A stretch of DNA of 64,000 bases from Aureimonas phyllosphaerae (lineage in GTDB: Bacteria > Pseudomonadota > Alphaproteobacteria > Rhizobiales > Rhizobiaceae): positions 85,767 to 149,766 of the forward strand of contig NZ_FOOA01000010.1 of NCBI RefSeq assembly GCF_900113065.1, written 5' to 3'. Shown piece after piece: positions 47,744 to 56,508 of the stretch (position 1 is its first letter; the number at the start of each line of letters is the position of its first letter). The notes beneath the pieces are model-generated. The model was not told the DNA's origin. It did no database searches and saw only the letters and a list, made by a program, of their open reading frames with translations. The position numbers and the translations under genes were made by a program.

Positions 47744-48208
47744 ATGGCGGGCAAGCTGATCTCGGTGGATCTCGACGAAACGGTGGGGCGCGCCTCCGCC
47801 GACATCGAGCACGAGCGGGCCGTGGCGATCTTCGATCTGATCGAGGAAAACCTCTTCGAGCCCGAAGGCGTCTCCGGCGAGCGCTTCCGGTTGAAGCTGG
47901 CGCTGGCCGACCGCCGCCTCGTCTTCGACATCGCCGACGAGGCGGGCACCCCGCTCACCGCGCACCACCTGTCGCTGACCCCCTTCAAGCGGGTGATCCG
48001 CGACTACTTCCTGATCTGCGACAGTTACTACGAGGCGATCCGCTCCTCGACGCCCTCGCAGATCGAGGCCATCGACATGGGCCGGCGCGGCATCCACAAT
48101 GACGGCTCGGACCTCCTGCGCGAGCGCTTGGCCGGCAAGATCACGCTCGACAAGGATACGGCGCGGCGCCTGTTCACGCTGATCTGCGTCCTGCATCGGC
48201 GCAACTGA
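47744..48208 (+). CDS. UPF0262 family protein
   Basis: A 154-residue protein, [31 protein letters not shown] at the N-terminus and [45 protein letters not shown] in the middle, which identify UPF0262. It is alphaproteobacterial, of unknown function, and consistently found between hisD and a low-molecular-weight phosphatase gene. It lies 9 bp after hisD. Confidence 0.92.
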   Translation: MAGKLISVDLDETVGRASADIEHERAVAIFDLIEENLFEPEGVSGERFRLKLALADRRLVFDIADEAGTPLTAHHLSLTPFKRVIRDYFLICDSYYEAIRSSTPSQIEAIDMGRRGIHNDGSDLLRERLAGKITLDKDTARRLFTLICVLHRRN

Positions 48209-48266
48209 GACGAGGGGCTGTGATGGATCACCCGCAGAACAGCCGATCGACACACAGGGGCTGCCC

Positions 48267-48707
48267 TTGAGCGAGACCGGCGGCAGCGCGAAGCGTCCGG
48301 GCTCGATCCTGTTCGTCTGCGGGATGAACGCGATCCGCTCGCCGATGGCCGAAGCCGTAGCGCGGTCCGTGCTGCCCGGGACCTACGTCGCCTCGGCGGG
48401 CGTCAAGGACGGCGAGCGCGACCCGTTCGTCGATGTGATCCTCGCCGAGGAGGGTCTTAGCCTCGGCGACCGCAAGCCGCAGAAATACGAGGACCTTGCC
48501 GACGGGTTCTTCGACCTCATCGTCACCCTGTCGCCCGAAGCTCACCATGCCGCGATGAGCGCGACGGAGGCGGACGCGACCGCTGTGGAGTTCTGGCCGA
48601 TGCCCGACCCCTCGGCCGTGACCGGCAGCCGCGGCCAGATCCTCGACGCCTACCGCGACCTCTTTCGCCGCATCAAGGCGCGGCTCGACGAGTTCAGCCG
48701 GCGCTGA
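48267..48707 (+). CDS. Low-molecular-weight protein tyrosine phosphatase-like protein
   Basis: A 146-residue LMW-PTP/arsenate reductase fold. The phosphate loop C-x5-R is Cys18 to Arg24 (ILFVCGMNAIRSPMAEA), and the general acid Asp is in WPMPDPSAVTG. Asn replaces the usual second loop residues of classical LMW-PTP, as in the rhizobial hisD-linked group. The TTG start at 48267 is inferred, since no ATG precedes the loop. Substrate unknown. Confidence 0.88.
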   Translation: MSETGGSAKRPGSILFVCGMNAIRSPMAEAVARSVLPGTYVASAGVKDGERDPFVDVILAEEGLSLGDRKPQKYEDLADGFFDLIVTLSPEAHHAAMSATEADATAVEFWPMPDPSAVTGSRGQILDAYRDLFRRIKARLDEFSRR

Positions 48708-48725
48708 ACCGCGGGTCGCACGCCA

Positions 48726-50303
48726 TTAGTGGGCGTCGACCTTCACACCCGTCTTCGGCTTCTGGACGAAGACGCAGAGCGCGCAGAGCGCGACGAACAG
48801 CCCTGTCAGGAACAGGAACACGTCGGAGAACGCCATCACCGACGCCTCGCGCTTCACCAGCTGAACCATCTGGCCGATCGCCGCCTGATTGCCGTCGATG
48901 CCCGCCGCCGACAGGTTGGCGGCGATCTCGGCCATCCGGTCCTCGGCCACCTGGCTGCCCCAGCGCACCCGCTCGGCAAGGCGGTCGTAGTGCAGCGCCG
49001 TGCGGTCGTTGATCATCGTGTTGATGAGCGCGAGGCCGACGGCACCGCCGAGGTTCCGCGTCAAGTTGTAGAGGCCCGAAGCGCCCTTGATGACCTGCGG
49101 TGCCAAGGTGCCGAGCGCGATGTTGTTGATCGGCACCATCGCCATCATCAACCCGAAGCCGCGCAGGATCTGCGGGATCAGGAGTTCGTAGAAGTCCCAG
49201 TCGTGGGTGATGCCTGTCATCAGCCAGGTTCCGAGGCCGAAGGACACGAAGCCGATCGCCATCATCACGCGCGGATCGAGCCGGGTGGACAGCTTGCCCG
49301 AGATCGGCGCGGTGAAGAACATCGCCATGCCCGAGACGAACATCGTCTCGCCGATCATCAGCGAATCGTAGCCGCGGATGCGACCGAGATAGACCGGATA
49401 GAGATAGGTCAGGCCGTAGAGGCCGACGCCCATGATGAAGGAGAACAAGGAGCCGAAGGCGAAGTTGCGGTTCTTGAACGCCGTGAGATCGACGATCGGC
49501 TCCTTCGCCGTGAAGGCCCGCCAGAAGAACACGAGCGCGCCGACGACCAGCACCACGGTCATGACGACGATCACCTCGTCCTCGAACCAGTCGTCGAGCG
49601 GGCCCTCCTCCAGGACGTATTCGAGGGCGCCGAGGAAGGCGGCCATGCCGAACAGGCCGTACCAGTCGAAGCGCGAGAAGAGCGACAGGTCCGGCTTGTC
49701 GAAATCGACGAGGTTCCAGACCGCGAGCGTGACGACGATGCCGAAGGGTACGTTGACGAGGAAGAGCCAGTGCCAGCTCATCGCGTGGCTGAGATAGCCG
49801 CCGACCGTCGGGCCGATGGTCGGCGCGAGCGTCGCCACGAGGCCGATCATCGGCGAGACCACGGCGCGCTTCGAGGGCGGGAAGATCGTGAAGGCGGCGG
49901 CGAAGACGCTCGGGATCATGGCGCCGCCGATGAAGCCCTGCAGCGCCCGGTAGAGAATCATCTGGTCGATGTTGGACGCCGTCGCGCAGAGCGCCGAGGC
50001 GGCCGTGAAGCCGGCGGCCGCGAGCGTGAAGAGGATGCGCGTCGACAGCATCCGGGCCAGGAACCCGGACAGGGGGATCATGATGACTTCGGCGATCAGG
50101 TAGGCGGTCTGGACCCAGGCCACCTCGTCGGACGAGGCGGACAGACCGGCCTGGATCTCGGCGAGCGAGGCCGAGACGATCTGGATGTCGAGGATCGACA
50201 TGAACATGCCGAAGACCATGGCCATGAAGGCCAGGACGCGGCGCATGGGGACATGATCCGCATCGGCCCGAACGACGGGCGTATCGGCGGTGATCGACGA
50301 CAT
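48726..50303 (-). CDS. emrB: DHA2-type multidrug efflux MFS permease (EmrB)
   Basis: A 525-residue inner-membrane drug/proton antiporter with 14 predicted helices. The DHA2 motifs are FGMFMSILDIQIVSASLAEIQAGL (motif D1), TRILFTLAAAGFTAASALCA, GLVATLAPTIGPTVGGYLSH (motif C) and the central WHWLFLVNVPFGI. Works with EmrA and an outer-membrane TolC to expel hydrophobic compounds. It lies 54 bp after emrA in the same operon, controlled by the divergent TetR protein. Confidence 0.93.
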   Translation of the reverse strand: MSSITADTPVVRADADHVPMRRVLAFMAMVFGMFMSILDIQIVSASLAEIQAGLSASSDEVAWVQTAYLIAEVIMIPLSGFLARMLSTRILFTLAAAGFTAASALCATASNIDQMILYRALQGFIGGAMIPSVFAAAFTIFPPSKRAVVSPMIGLVATLAPTIGPTVGGYLSHAMSWHWLFLVNVPFGIVVTLAVWNLVDFDKPDLSLFSRFDWYGLFGMAAFLGALEYVLEEGPLDDWFEDEVIVVMTVVLVVGALVFFWRAFTAKEPIVDLTAFKNRNFAFGSLFSFIMGVGLYGLTYLYPVYLGRIRGYDSLMIGETMFVSGMAMFFTAPISGKLSTRLDPRVMMAIGFVSFGLGTWLMTGITHDWDFYELLIPQILRGFGLMMAMVPINNIALGTLAPQVIKGASGLYNLTRNLGGAVGLALINTMINDRTALHYDRLAERVRWGSQVAEDRMAEIAANLSAAGIDGNQAAIGQMVQLVKREASVMAFSDVFLFLTGLFVALCALCVFVQKPKTGVKVDAH

Positions 50304-50357
50304 GGGAGCCTGCCTTGCCGGTCCCCGTTGCGGGACCGGCCGTGACGAAGGGTGGGG

Positions 50358-51572
50358 TTAGTTGGCCTCGGCCAGCGCGTGCGAGCCGGCCGGCGCCGTG
50401 CGGGTATCGACCGAGGCCGTCACCGAGAGGCCCGGGCGAAGGTTGCCCTTGGCAGCCTCGGCCGGATCGACGGCGACACGCACGGGCACGCGCTGCACGA
50501 TCTTGGTGAAGTTGCCGGTCGCGTTGTCAGCGGGCAGAAGCGAGAAAACCGAGCCCGAGGCCGGAGCGAGCGAGACCACGGTTCCCTTCACCTCGACCCC
50601 CGGCAGGGCATCGACCTCGATGCGCACGGTCTCGCCGACCTGGATCTCGTGGAGCTGCGTTTCCTTGAAGTTCGCGTCCACATAGATCTTGTCGAGCGGC
50701 ACCACCGAGGCGAGCCGGCGGCTCGGCGACACGAGATCGCCCTCCTGCACCGACAGGTTGCCGATCACCCCGTCATAGGGCGCGCGCAGCGTCGTGAAGC
50801 TGAGGTCGCGGGCTGCCTGATCGCGCGCGACCTCAAGGCCCTCGAGCGTCGTGTTGCCTTGGTTGATCTGGGCATCCAGGACGCCGACATTGGCCTTGGC
50901 CGACGTCACCGCCGCCTTGGCACCGAGGAGCTTGGCATCGGCCTCGGCCTTGGCGGAGCGGGCCTGATCGAGCGGCGCCTGCGCGCCCGCGCCAGAACGG
51001 GCCAGCTGCTCGGCGCGCTGGAGGTTCAGGGCAGCCTGGCCGACCGTGGCGTCCGCCACCGTGACGTTGGCCTCGGCCTCGCCGACCTGACCGAGCGCGG
51101 CCTCGCGCTGGGCCTCGATCGAGCCGATCGCCGCCTTCTGCGACGAGATCTTCGCTTCGGCGGAGCGCAGGGCGAGCTCGTAATCGCCCGGATCGATCTC
51201 GATGATCGGATCGCCCGCCTTGACCGGCTGGTTCTCGACCACTGGCACGGAGCGGACATAGCCCGTCACCTTCGGTGTCATCACCGCCATGTCGGCGCCG
51301 ACATAGGCGTCGTCGGTCGAGACGAGGAAGCGCCCGTCCACCCACCACTGGTGGCCGTACCAGCCACCGCCACCAAGCGCCGCCACGATGACGAGCAGCA
51401 GGAGCAGCCTCTTGCCGATCCCGCCCTTCTTCGTCGGCGTGGCGTCGGCGGGCTTGGCCGCCGGCGGCGCGGTCTCGCCCGTCTTTCGACCGACGACCTC
51501 AAGCTTCGGCGCGTCGGACACACGCTCGGCCTCGAGCGAAGAATTTGACTTTTGAGACGCGGACTTCGACAT
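50358..51572 (-). CDS. emrA: Multidrug efflux membrane-fusion protein (EmrA)
   Basis: A 404-residue HlyD-family adaptor. A cytoplasmic N-terminus leads to one TM segment (about 52-70, KRLLLLLVIVAALGGGGWYG), lipoyl half-motifs (STDDAYVGADMAVMTPKVTGYV and LRAPYDGVIGNLSVQEGDLV), a long alpha-hairpin coiled coil between them and a beta-barrel domain with IYVDANFKETQLHEIQVG. ATG 51572 is preferred; the in-frame start at 51644 would place the operator within the coding region. It bridges EmrB to the outer-membrane channel. Confidence 0.93.
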   Translation of the reverse strand: MSKSASQKSNSSLEAERVSDAPKLEVVGRKTGETAPPAAKPADATPTKKGGIGKRLLLLLVIVAALGGGGWYGHQWWVDGRFLVSTDDAYVGADMAVMTPKVTGYVRSVPVVENQPVKAGDPIIEIDPGDYELALRSAEAKISSQKAAIGSIEAQREAALGQVGEAEANVTVADATVGQAALNLQRAEQLARSGAGAQAPLDQARSAKAEADAKLLGAKAAVTSAKANVGVLDAQINQGNTTLEGLEVARDQAARDLSFTTLRAPYDGVIGNLSVQEGDLVSPSRRLASVVPLDKIYVDANFKETQLHEIQVGETVRIEVDALPGVEVKGTVVSLAPASGSVFSLLPADNATGNFTKIVQRVPVRVAVDPAEAAKGNLRPGLSVTASVDTRTAPAGSHALAEAN

Positions 51573-51588
51573 AGTGGCAGAACCCAAA

Positions 51589-51611
51589 TCGAACCGAACC
51601 GTTCGGTTCGA
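51589..51611. promoter_or_regulatory. Operator palindrome between emrA and tetR
   Basis: TCGAACCGAAC (51589-51599) and GTTCGGTTCGA (51601-51611) are perfect 11-bp inverted arms around a single base. The site lies 17 bp before the emrA ATG, directly downstream of the predicted emrA -10 box, and 97 bp before the tetR start. It is the evident binding site of the divergent TetR-family repressor. Confidence 0.8.
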
Positions 51612-51615
51612 CGTT

Positions 51616-51644
51616 GACATAGACGTGATGACCGGGCAGGGCAA
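51616..51644 (-). promoter_or_regulatory. Predicted emrAB promoter
   Basis: Read on the minus strand, TTGCCC (51639-51644) and TATGTC (51616-51621) are 17 bases apart. The transcription start would fall in the operator palindrome, so repressor binding would block initiation. Confidence 0.45.
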
Positions 51645-51707
51645 GTGTGATCCTCCGCCGACGCCCGAATTATTTCGGCATCCTTATCGAAAAGTGCTCT
51701 CGAAACC

Positions 51708-52379
51708 GTGACCGCAATCCTCGATCTCGTACAAACCCCGTCGGCTTCCAGCGATCGTCGTGCCGCAGCCGGCGAGGACCCGACCAAGCGGCGACAGATC
51801 CTCGAGGGCGCGCGCCGGGCGTTCGTGGGCCTCGGCTTCGACGCAGCCTCGATGAACGACGTGGTGCGCGAGGCCGGCGTCTCGAAATCGACGCTCTACG
51901 TCTACTTCCGGTCGAAGGAAGAGCTGTTCCGCGCGCTGATCGAGTGCGAACGGGAAGCCTATCTTGCCGAAGTGGAGGCGCTTCTCACCGATCCCGGCGA
52001 CCCCGCCGAAACGCTCCTGCGCTACGGGCAACGCCTTGCGAGGCTCGTGATGTCGCCCGAGGCGATGCATGCCAAGCGCACGGTGATCGCGGTCGCCGCC
52101 CGCATGCCCGAGGTCGGGCGCGAGTTCTACCGGCACGGGCCGCAGCGGGGCCTCGCCCTTCTCTCGGCCTATCTGGAAAAGGCCTGCGCGGCCGGCACGC
52201 TGGAGATCCCCGACGTGGCTCTGGCGGCCGCCCAATTCGTAGAGCTCGCCACCGCCGGCATCCTGCGCCGGCGCTTCTTCGACGACGAGGCGCCCGCGAT
52301 CTCGGAGGACGAGATGGCGCGCGTCGTCGCCTCGGCGGTCCGCCTGTTCATGGCAGGTTACGGGCCCCGGCGCACCTGA
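51708..52379 (+). CDS. TetR/AcrR family transcriptional repressor
   Basis: A 223-residue regulator. The N-terminal HTH is RRQILEGARRAFVGLGFDAASMNDVVREAGVSKSTLYVYFRSKEELFRALI (about 28-80), typical TetR. The C-terminal ligand domain has the TetR_C-type features seen in AcrR-like regulators of efflux pumps (ARMPEVGREFYRHGPQRG). GTG 51708 is the start; the preceding residues of the frame are not conserved. It very probably represses emrAB and itself through the palindrome at 51589-51611. Confidence 0.92.
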   Translation: MTAILDLVQTPSASSDRRAAAGEDPTKRRQILEGARRAFVGLGFDAASMNDVVREAGVSKSTLYVYFRSKEELFRALIECEREAYLAEVEALLTDPGDPAETLLRYGQRLARLVMSPEAMHAKRTVIAVAARMPEVGREFYRHGPQRGLALLSAYLEKACAAGTLEIPDVALAAAQFVELATAGILRRRFFDDEAPAISEDEMARVVASAVRLFMAGYGPRRT

Positions 52380-52418
52380 GGCGCGAGGGCGCGCTCGACA
52401 CCTGCCGGTTCGGGCGTC

Positions 52419-53108
52419 TCAGCCGCGCCCGTCCGCGAAGAAGGCGATCGCAGCCTGGACATCCTCGATCCCGAAGCCCTTCTCCGACGACGTCGCGATG
52501 ATCTCCGGGAAGGCCGCCGGCCGCTTGCGGATCGCCTCGCGGGTCGCCGCCTCGAGCTTGGGCAGCGCGAGGGCCGAGATCTTGTCAGCCTTGGTCAGCA
52601 CGATCTGGTAGGACACGGCCGCCTTGTCGAGCAGCGTCATCACGTCGGCGTCGTTCTTTTTGATGCCGTGGCGGGCATCGATCAGCACGAAGACGCGCTT
52701 CAGCGTCGCGCGGCCGCGCAGGTAGTCGAAGACGAGCTTCGTCCACGCATCGACCTGCTCCTTGGGCGCCTGCGCGTAGCCGTAACCCGGCATGTCGACG
52801 AGGGCGATCGGCGGCAGGTCGCCGGCCTCGCCGGAATAGCCGTCGGGCACGAAGTAGTTGAGCTCCTGCGTGCGCCCCGGCGTGTTGGAGGTGCGCGCGA
52901 GCCCCTTCTGGCCGACGATGCCGTTGATCAGCGACGACTTCCCGACGTTGGAGCGGCCGGCGAAGGCCACCTCGGGCGGGCCTTCCGGCGGCAGGAACTT
53001 CATCGACGGCACGCCGCGGATGAAGACCCAGGGGCGCGCGAAGAACAGGCGGCGCTCCTCGCCCCCGTCGTCGCCGGCGGTCGTCCAGTTGTCCTGCGTC
53101 TCGCTCAT
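52419..53108 (-). CDS. yihA: Ribosome biogenesis GTP-binding protein YihA/EngB/YsxC
   Basis: A 229-residue GTPase. G1 is [16 protein letters not shown], the switch/G2 segment [15 protein letters not shown]3 [10 protein letters not shown]4 LTKADK and G5 TSSEKGFGI. It acts in maturation of the 50S subunit. ATG 53108 overlaps the stop of the CatB-like gene (ATGA). In alphaproteobacteria it normally follows yidC; here one acetyltransferase gene lies between. Confidence 0.95.
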   Translation of the reverse strand: MSETQDNWTTAGDDGGEERRLFFARPWVFIRGVPSMKFLPPEGPPEVAFAGRSNVGKSSLINGIVGQKGLARTSNTPGRTQELNYFVPDGYSGEAGDLPPIALVDMPGYGYAQAPKEQVDAWTKLVFDYLRGRATLKRVFVLIDARHGIKKNDADVMTLLDKAAVSYQIVLTKADKISALALPKLEAATREAIRKRPAAFPEIIATSSEKGFGIEDVQAAIAFFADGRG

Positions 53109-53746
53109 GCCGCCTTCTCCAGCGCGTCGATGTCTGCGCCGCGGATGGCGGCAAGGTTTCGGCCGATCCGGTCGATCGGCCAGTCCCACCAGCGAAGCGC
53201 CAGGAGGCGTTCGACGATCGCCGGCTCGAACCGCCGGCGCCGCTCGGCGGCCGGGTTGCCCGCGACGATCGCATAGGGCGCGACGTCCCGCGACACGACG
53301 CTCGACGCCGCGATGATCGCGCCGTCGCCGATCGTCACGCCCGGCAGGATCAGGGCGTCGGCGCCGATCCACACGTCGTTGCCGACCGTGGTGTCGCCCT
53401 TGTTGCCGGCAGCGATGGTCGCGAAGTCGAACCCGTCCTCCCAGCCACCGCCGAAGATGTTGAAGGGGAAGGTCGAGAAGCCCGTCATCGCGTGGTTCGC
53501 CCCGTTCATCACGAAGCGCGCTCCGGTGGCGATGGCGCAGAAGCGGCCGATCACCAGCCTGTCGCCGAGGAATTCGTAGTGGTGGAGGATGTTGCGCGTG
53601 TCGAAGAGCAACGCCGCGTCCGGATCGTCGTAGTAGGTGTACTCGCCGATCTCGACATTGGGCGCGGTGACGACGTTGCGCAGGAACACGATGCGCTGGT
53701 GCGCGGGCACAGGGTGCACCGCACGTGGGTCGGGACCAAGGGACAT
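53105..53746 (-). CDS. CatB-related O-acetyltransferase (hexapeptide repeat)
   Basis: A 213-residue left-handed beta-helix acyltransferase: [28 protein letters not shown] and [51 protein letters not shown] are the CatB/Vat (xenobiotic acetyltransferase) signature, including the catalytic His in NHAMTG. Members acetylate chloramphenicol or streptogramins, but many chromosomal ones have unknown substrates, so drug resistance is not claimed. It lies between yidC and yihA, overlapping the latter by 4 bp. Confidence 0.9.
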   Translation of the reverse strand: MSLGPDPRAVHPVPAHQRIVFLRNVVTAPNVEIGEYTYYDDPDAALLFDTRNILHHYEFLGDRLVIGRFCAIATGARFVMNGANHAMTGFSTFPFNIFGGGWEDGFDFATIAAGNKGDTTVGNDVWIGADALILPGVTIGDGAIIAASSVVSRDVAPYAIVAGNPAAERRRRFEPAIVERLLALRWWDWPIDRIGRNLAAIRGADIDALEKAA

Positions 53747-53851
53747 GACCGCTTCTTACGGCCTTGCCGCCGACGCGTCCACCGGCGGCGCGAAAGCGAA
53801 GCGGGCGGAGCCTCAATGGCCCCGCCCGCCAATCTCAGTGCGCTGTTCCGG

Positions 53852-55657
53852 TCAGCTCGTCTTCTTGCGCCGGAACGTGTCGCGCAGGTTGTCCCAAAGC
53901 TCGATCTTGGCGCCGTGCCGCTTCATGATCACGGACTGCTGCATGATCGAGAGCGTGTTGTTCACCGTCCAGTAGATCACGAGGCCGGCCGGGAACGAGG
54001 CCATCATGAAGGTGAAGATGATCGGCATCCAGGTGAAGATCATCTGCTGCGCCGGGTCCGGCGGCGTCGGGTTCAGCTTCATCTGGATGAACATCGTGAT
54101 GCCCATCAGGATCGGCCAGATCCCCACCATCAGGAGGTGCGGCAGGGTGATCGGGATCAGCCCGAACAGGTTGAACACGCTCGTCGGATCGGGCGCCGCC
54201 AGATCCTGGATCCAGCCGAAGAAGGGCGCGTGCCGCATCTCGATGGTGACGTAGAGCACCTTGTAGAGCGCGAAGAACACGGGGATCTGGACCAGCACAG
54301 GCCAGCAGCCCGCCGCCGGGTTGATCTTCTCCTCCTTGTAGATCCGCATCATCTCCTGCTGCTGCTTCACCCGGTCGTCGGCGAATTTCTCGCGGAGCTC
54401 CGTGATCTTCGGCTGCACGGCCTTCATGCGCGCCATCGAGCGGTAGGACTTTGAGGCGAGCGGGAAGAACAGGATCTTGAGCGACACGGTGACCAGGATG
54501 ATCGCGATGCCGAAATTGCCCGTGAAGCGGTAGAGCCAGTCGATGTAGTGGAACATCGGCTCGGTGATGAAATAGAACCAGCCCCAGTCGATCAGCTGCC
54601 CGAAATGGGCGATGCCGAGATTCTCCTCGTAGCCGTTGATCGTGTCGACGACCTTGGCGCCGGCGAAGGCGCGCGTCGTGGTGTCGAGCGTCGAGCCCGG
54701 CTGGATCGTGATCGGGTCGGCAAGATAGTCCGACTGGTAGAAGGCGCGCCCGTCCGCCGAATAGCGGAAGTTCGGCTGGAACGTGCCGATGCCGGCGGCG
54801 GGCACGAGCGCCGTCGCCCAGTACTTGTCGGTGATGCCGATCCAGCCGACCGGGGTCTTGGCCGGCGAGACGCGGCCGTCCTCCTCGATGTTCTTGTAGG
54901 TGACCTCCTGGAGGCCGTCCTCGCCGAGATGGCCGATGAGGCCTTCGAAGATCACGAAGGCGGCGGCATGCTCGGGCTTGGAGAAGCGCACCGAACGCCC
55001 GTAGGGCGAGAGGGTCACCGCGGCGGCGCCGTCGTTGCGCACGCTGTCCTCGACCGTGAACATCGACTGCGCGTCGACCGAGATGCGGCGCGTGAAGGTC
55101 ACGCCAGCCTCGTTGGACGCCGTCAGCGTGACGGGCGTCTGCGGCGTCAGGGTCTGGCTACCCTCGGCTTGCCACAGCGTGCCGGGACCCGGCAGCGCGC
55201 CGGCGCCCTGCCCGGAGTAGCCGAACTCCATGAAATAGGCGTTGGAGCCGATCGTCTCGGGCGACAGGAGCACGATCGTCGGCGAACTGTCGTCGACCGT
55301 CTCGTGGTAGTTCTTGAGGCGGAGGTCGTCGAGCCGCGCGCCCTGGAGATTGATCGAGCCCGACAGCGATGGCGTGTCGATGGCGATGCGCGGGGAGGCG
55401 GCGAGCGCGGCCTCTCGGGTCTGGCCGTCCACGGCCGGCGTCTGCGTCGTCGGCACGACGCTCTCGCGCCCGGCGGGCGACACCGCCCCTTCCTGGGGCG
55501 TGCCTGCGGGCGTGGTCGGCGTCTGGAGGGTCGCCTGGGCGCTTTGCGTTGCGAGCCGCTCGGCTTCCATGCGCGGGTTGATGACGAGGAACTGCCACCC
55601 GACCAGAACGGCGATCGACAACGCCATGGCGATCAGGAAATTGCGGCTGTTTTCCAT
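53852..55657 (-). CDS. yidC: Membrane protein insertase YidC
   Basis: A 601-residue insertase. TM1 at the N-terminus (LIAMALSIAVLVGWQFLVI) is followed by a proline/threonine-rich linker, the large periplasmic beta-domain (about 90-350) and the conserved core with five helices, including NFGIAIILVTVSLKILFFPLASKSYRSMARMKAVQPKI and GCWPVLVQIPVFFALYKVL. The hydrophilic-groove Arg is expected in SLKILFFPLASKSYR-type TM2 regions. It ends KRHGAKIELWDNLRDTFRRKK. It follows rnpA by 6 bp in the rpmH-rnpA-yidC operon. Confidence 0.97.
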   Translation of the reverse strand: MENSRNFLIAMALSIAVLVGWQFLVINPRMEAERLATQSAQATLQTPTTPAGTPQEGAVSPAGRESVVPTTQTPAVDGQTREAALAASPRIAIDTPSLSGSINLQGARLDDLRLKNYHETVDDSSPTIVLLSPETIGSNAYFMEFGYSGQGAGALPGPGTLWQAEGSQTLTPQTPVTLTASNEAGVTFTRRISVDAQSMFTVEDSVRNDGAAAVTLSPYGRSVRFSKPEHAAAFVIFEGLIGHLGEDGLQEVTYKNIEEDGRVSPAKTPVGWIGITDKYWATALVPAAGIGTFQPNFRYSADGRAFYQSDYLADPITIQPGSTLDTTTRAFAGAKVVDTINGYEENLGIAHFGQLIDWGWFYFITEPMFHYIDWLYRFTGNFGIAIILVTVSLKILFFPLASKSYRSMARMKAVQPKITELREKFADDRVKQQQEMMRIYKEEKINPAAGCWPVLVQIPVFFALYKVLYVTIEMRHAPFFGWIQDLAAPDPTSVFNLFGLIPITLPHLLMVGIWPILMGITMFIQMKLNPTPPDPAQQMIFTWMPIIFTFMMASFPAGLVIYWTVNNTLSIMQQSVIMKRHGAKIELWDNLRDTFRRKKTS

Positions 55658-55663
55658 GGAAGG

Positions 55664-56059
55664 TCAGATCCCCGGAGGAGGCGTTGCGGGCGCCGGCCTG
55701 TGCGCCTGCACCTTGGCGACGCGCGTCGATAGCTCGCCCGTGAGCGTCTCGAACGGCAGGGTGAGAAGCTCGCGGCGGGCGACGATCACATAGTCGAAGC
55801 CGGCGGCCATGTCAGCCCCGCACACGGTGCGGATGGCCTCACGAAGACGTCGGCGGATGCGGTTGCGCTCCACCGCGTTTCCGACCTTGCGCGTCACGGT
55901 GAGGCCGTAGCGGGCCGCGCCGCCATCGGCACGGTCCAGGGCCTCGATCAAAAAGAAAGGGCCGTTCAAGCGACGGCCCCGTCTTGCGGCCAGAAACTCG
56001 GCGCGCGTCGTCAGTCTGGAGATCGCGGGTCCGCTGGAGCCGGAAGGCCTCGGTGTCAA
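55664..56059 (-). CDS. rnpA: Ribonuclease P protein component
   Basis: A 131-residue basic protein that assists the RNase P RNA in tRNA 5' processing. The RNR signature is [19 protein letters not shown], with [22 protein letters not shown] at the N-terminus and [22 protein letters not shown] after it. TTG 56059 is chosen because it overlaps the rpmH stop by 4 bp (TTGA), implying translational coupling. The C-terminal tail is proline-rich. yidC follows 6 bp later. Confidence 0.92.
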   Translation of the reverse strand: MTPRPSGSSGPAISRLTTRAEFLAARRGRRLNGPFFLIEALDRADGGAARYGLTVTRKVGNAVERNRIRRRLREAIRTVCGADMAAGFDYVIVARRELLTLPFETLTGELSTRVAKVQAHRPAPATPPPGI

Positions 56060-56190
56060 GCCGACAGGCGCTTGCGACCGCGCGCGCGGCGGGCCGCAAT
56101 GACCTTGCGGCCGCCGGTGGTGGCCATGCGGGCGCGGAAGCCGTGGCGGCGCTTGCGGACGAGCTTGGAGGGCTGGTAGGTGCGCTTCAT
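56056..56190 (-). CDS. rpmH: 50S ribosomal protein L34
   Basis: A 44-residue protein beginning [20 protein letters not shown] and ending [11 protein letters not shown], matching L34 over its full length. First gene of the rpmH-rnpA-yidC cluster, driven by the promoter at 56314-56342; the leader is about 115 nt. It overlaps rnpA by 4 bp. Confidence 0.97.
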   Translation of the reverse strand: MKRTYQPSKLVRKRRHGFRARMATTGGRKVIAARRARGRKRLSA

Positions 56191-56508
56191 GGTCGTATCC
56201 CGCAGTGGACCTGCGGACCTCTTGATCTTCTATGGGTTCAAATCGAACGTCGAACGCACGAAAGATCCGCATGGGCAAGCCCCATCCGACCCGGCATCCG
56301 TCTGTGGGCGCGCTTATAAGGAGGAAGCGGGGAACAAGTCAATCGCCCCCGCCCCGATCGAGGCGGCCACGGGCCATTCCGTTATCCATCCGGGAGCTCG
56401 AACGCGTCTCCATGCCCTTTCGGGATGACCCGGGCGCGCCGTTCCCCTAGGCTTGGCTCACGTTTCCCTTATCTGCGACGCCAGCCCGCAGAGGGCGTCG
56501 GAACCTTG
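56191..56508. other. Divergent intergenic region between rpmH and the sensor kinase gene
   Basis: This 318-bp gap holds the rpmH promoter (56314-56342) and a leader of about 115 nt on the minus strand. On the kinase side I see no convincing promoter; the frame upstream of its ATG is open to 56425 but not conserved in appearance. Confidence 0.6.
56314..56342 (-). promoter_or_regulatory. Strong sigma-70 promoter of rpmH-rnpA-yidC
   Basis: On the minus strand TTGACT (56337-56342) and TTATAA (56314-56319) are exactly 17 bases apart, close to the consensus. The start of transcription would be about 56307. Confidence 0.8.

Noticed and set aside
53105..53746. Acquired chloramphenicol resistance gene
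   Set aside because: Family resemblance only; it is embedded in the yidC-yihA operon with host codon use, so a resident acetyltransferase of unknown substrate is more likely.
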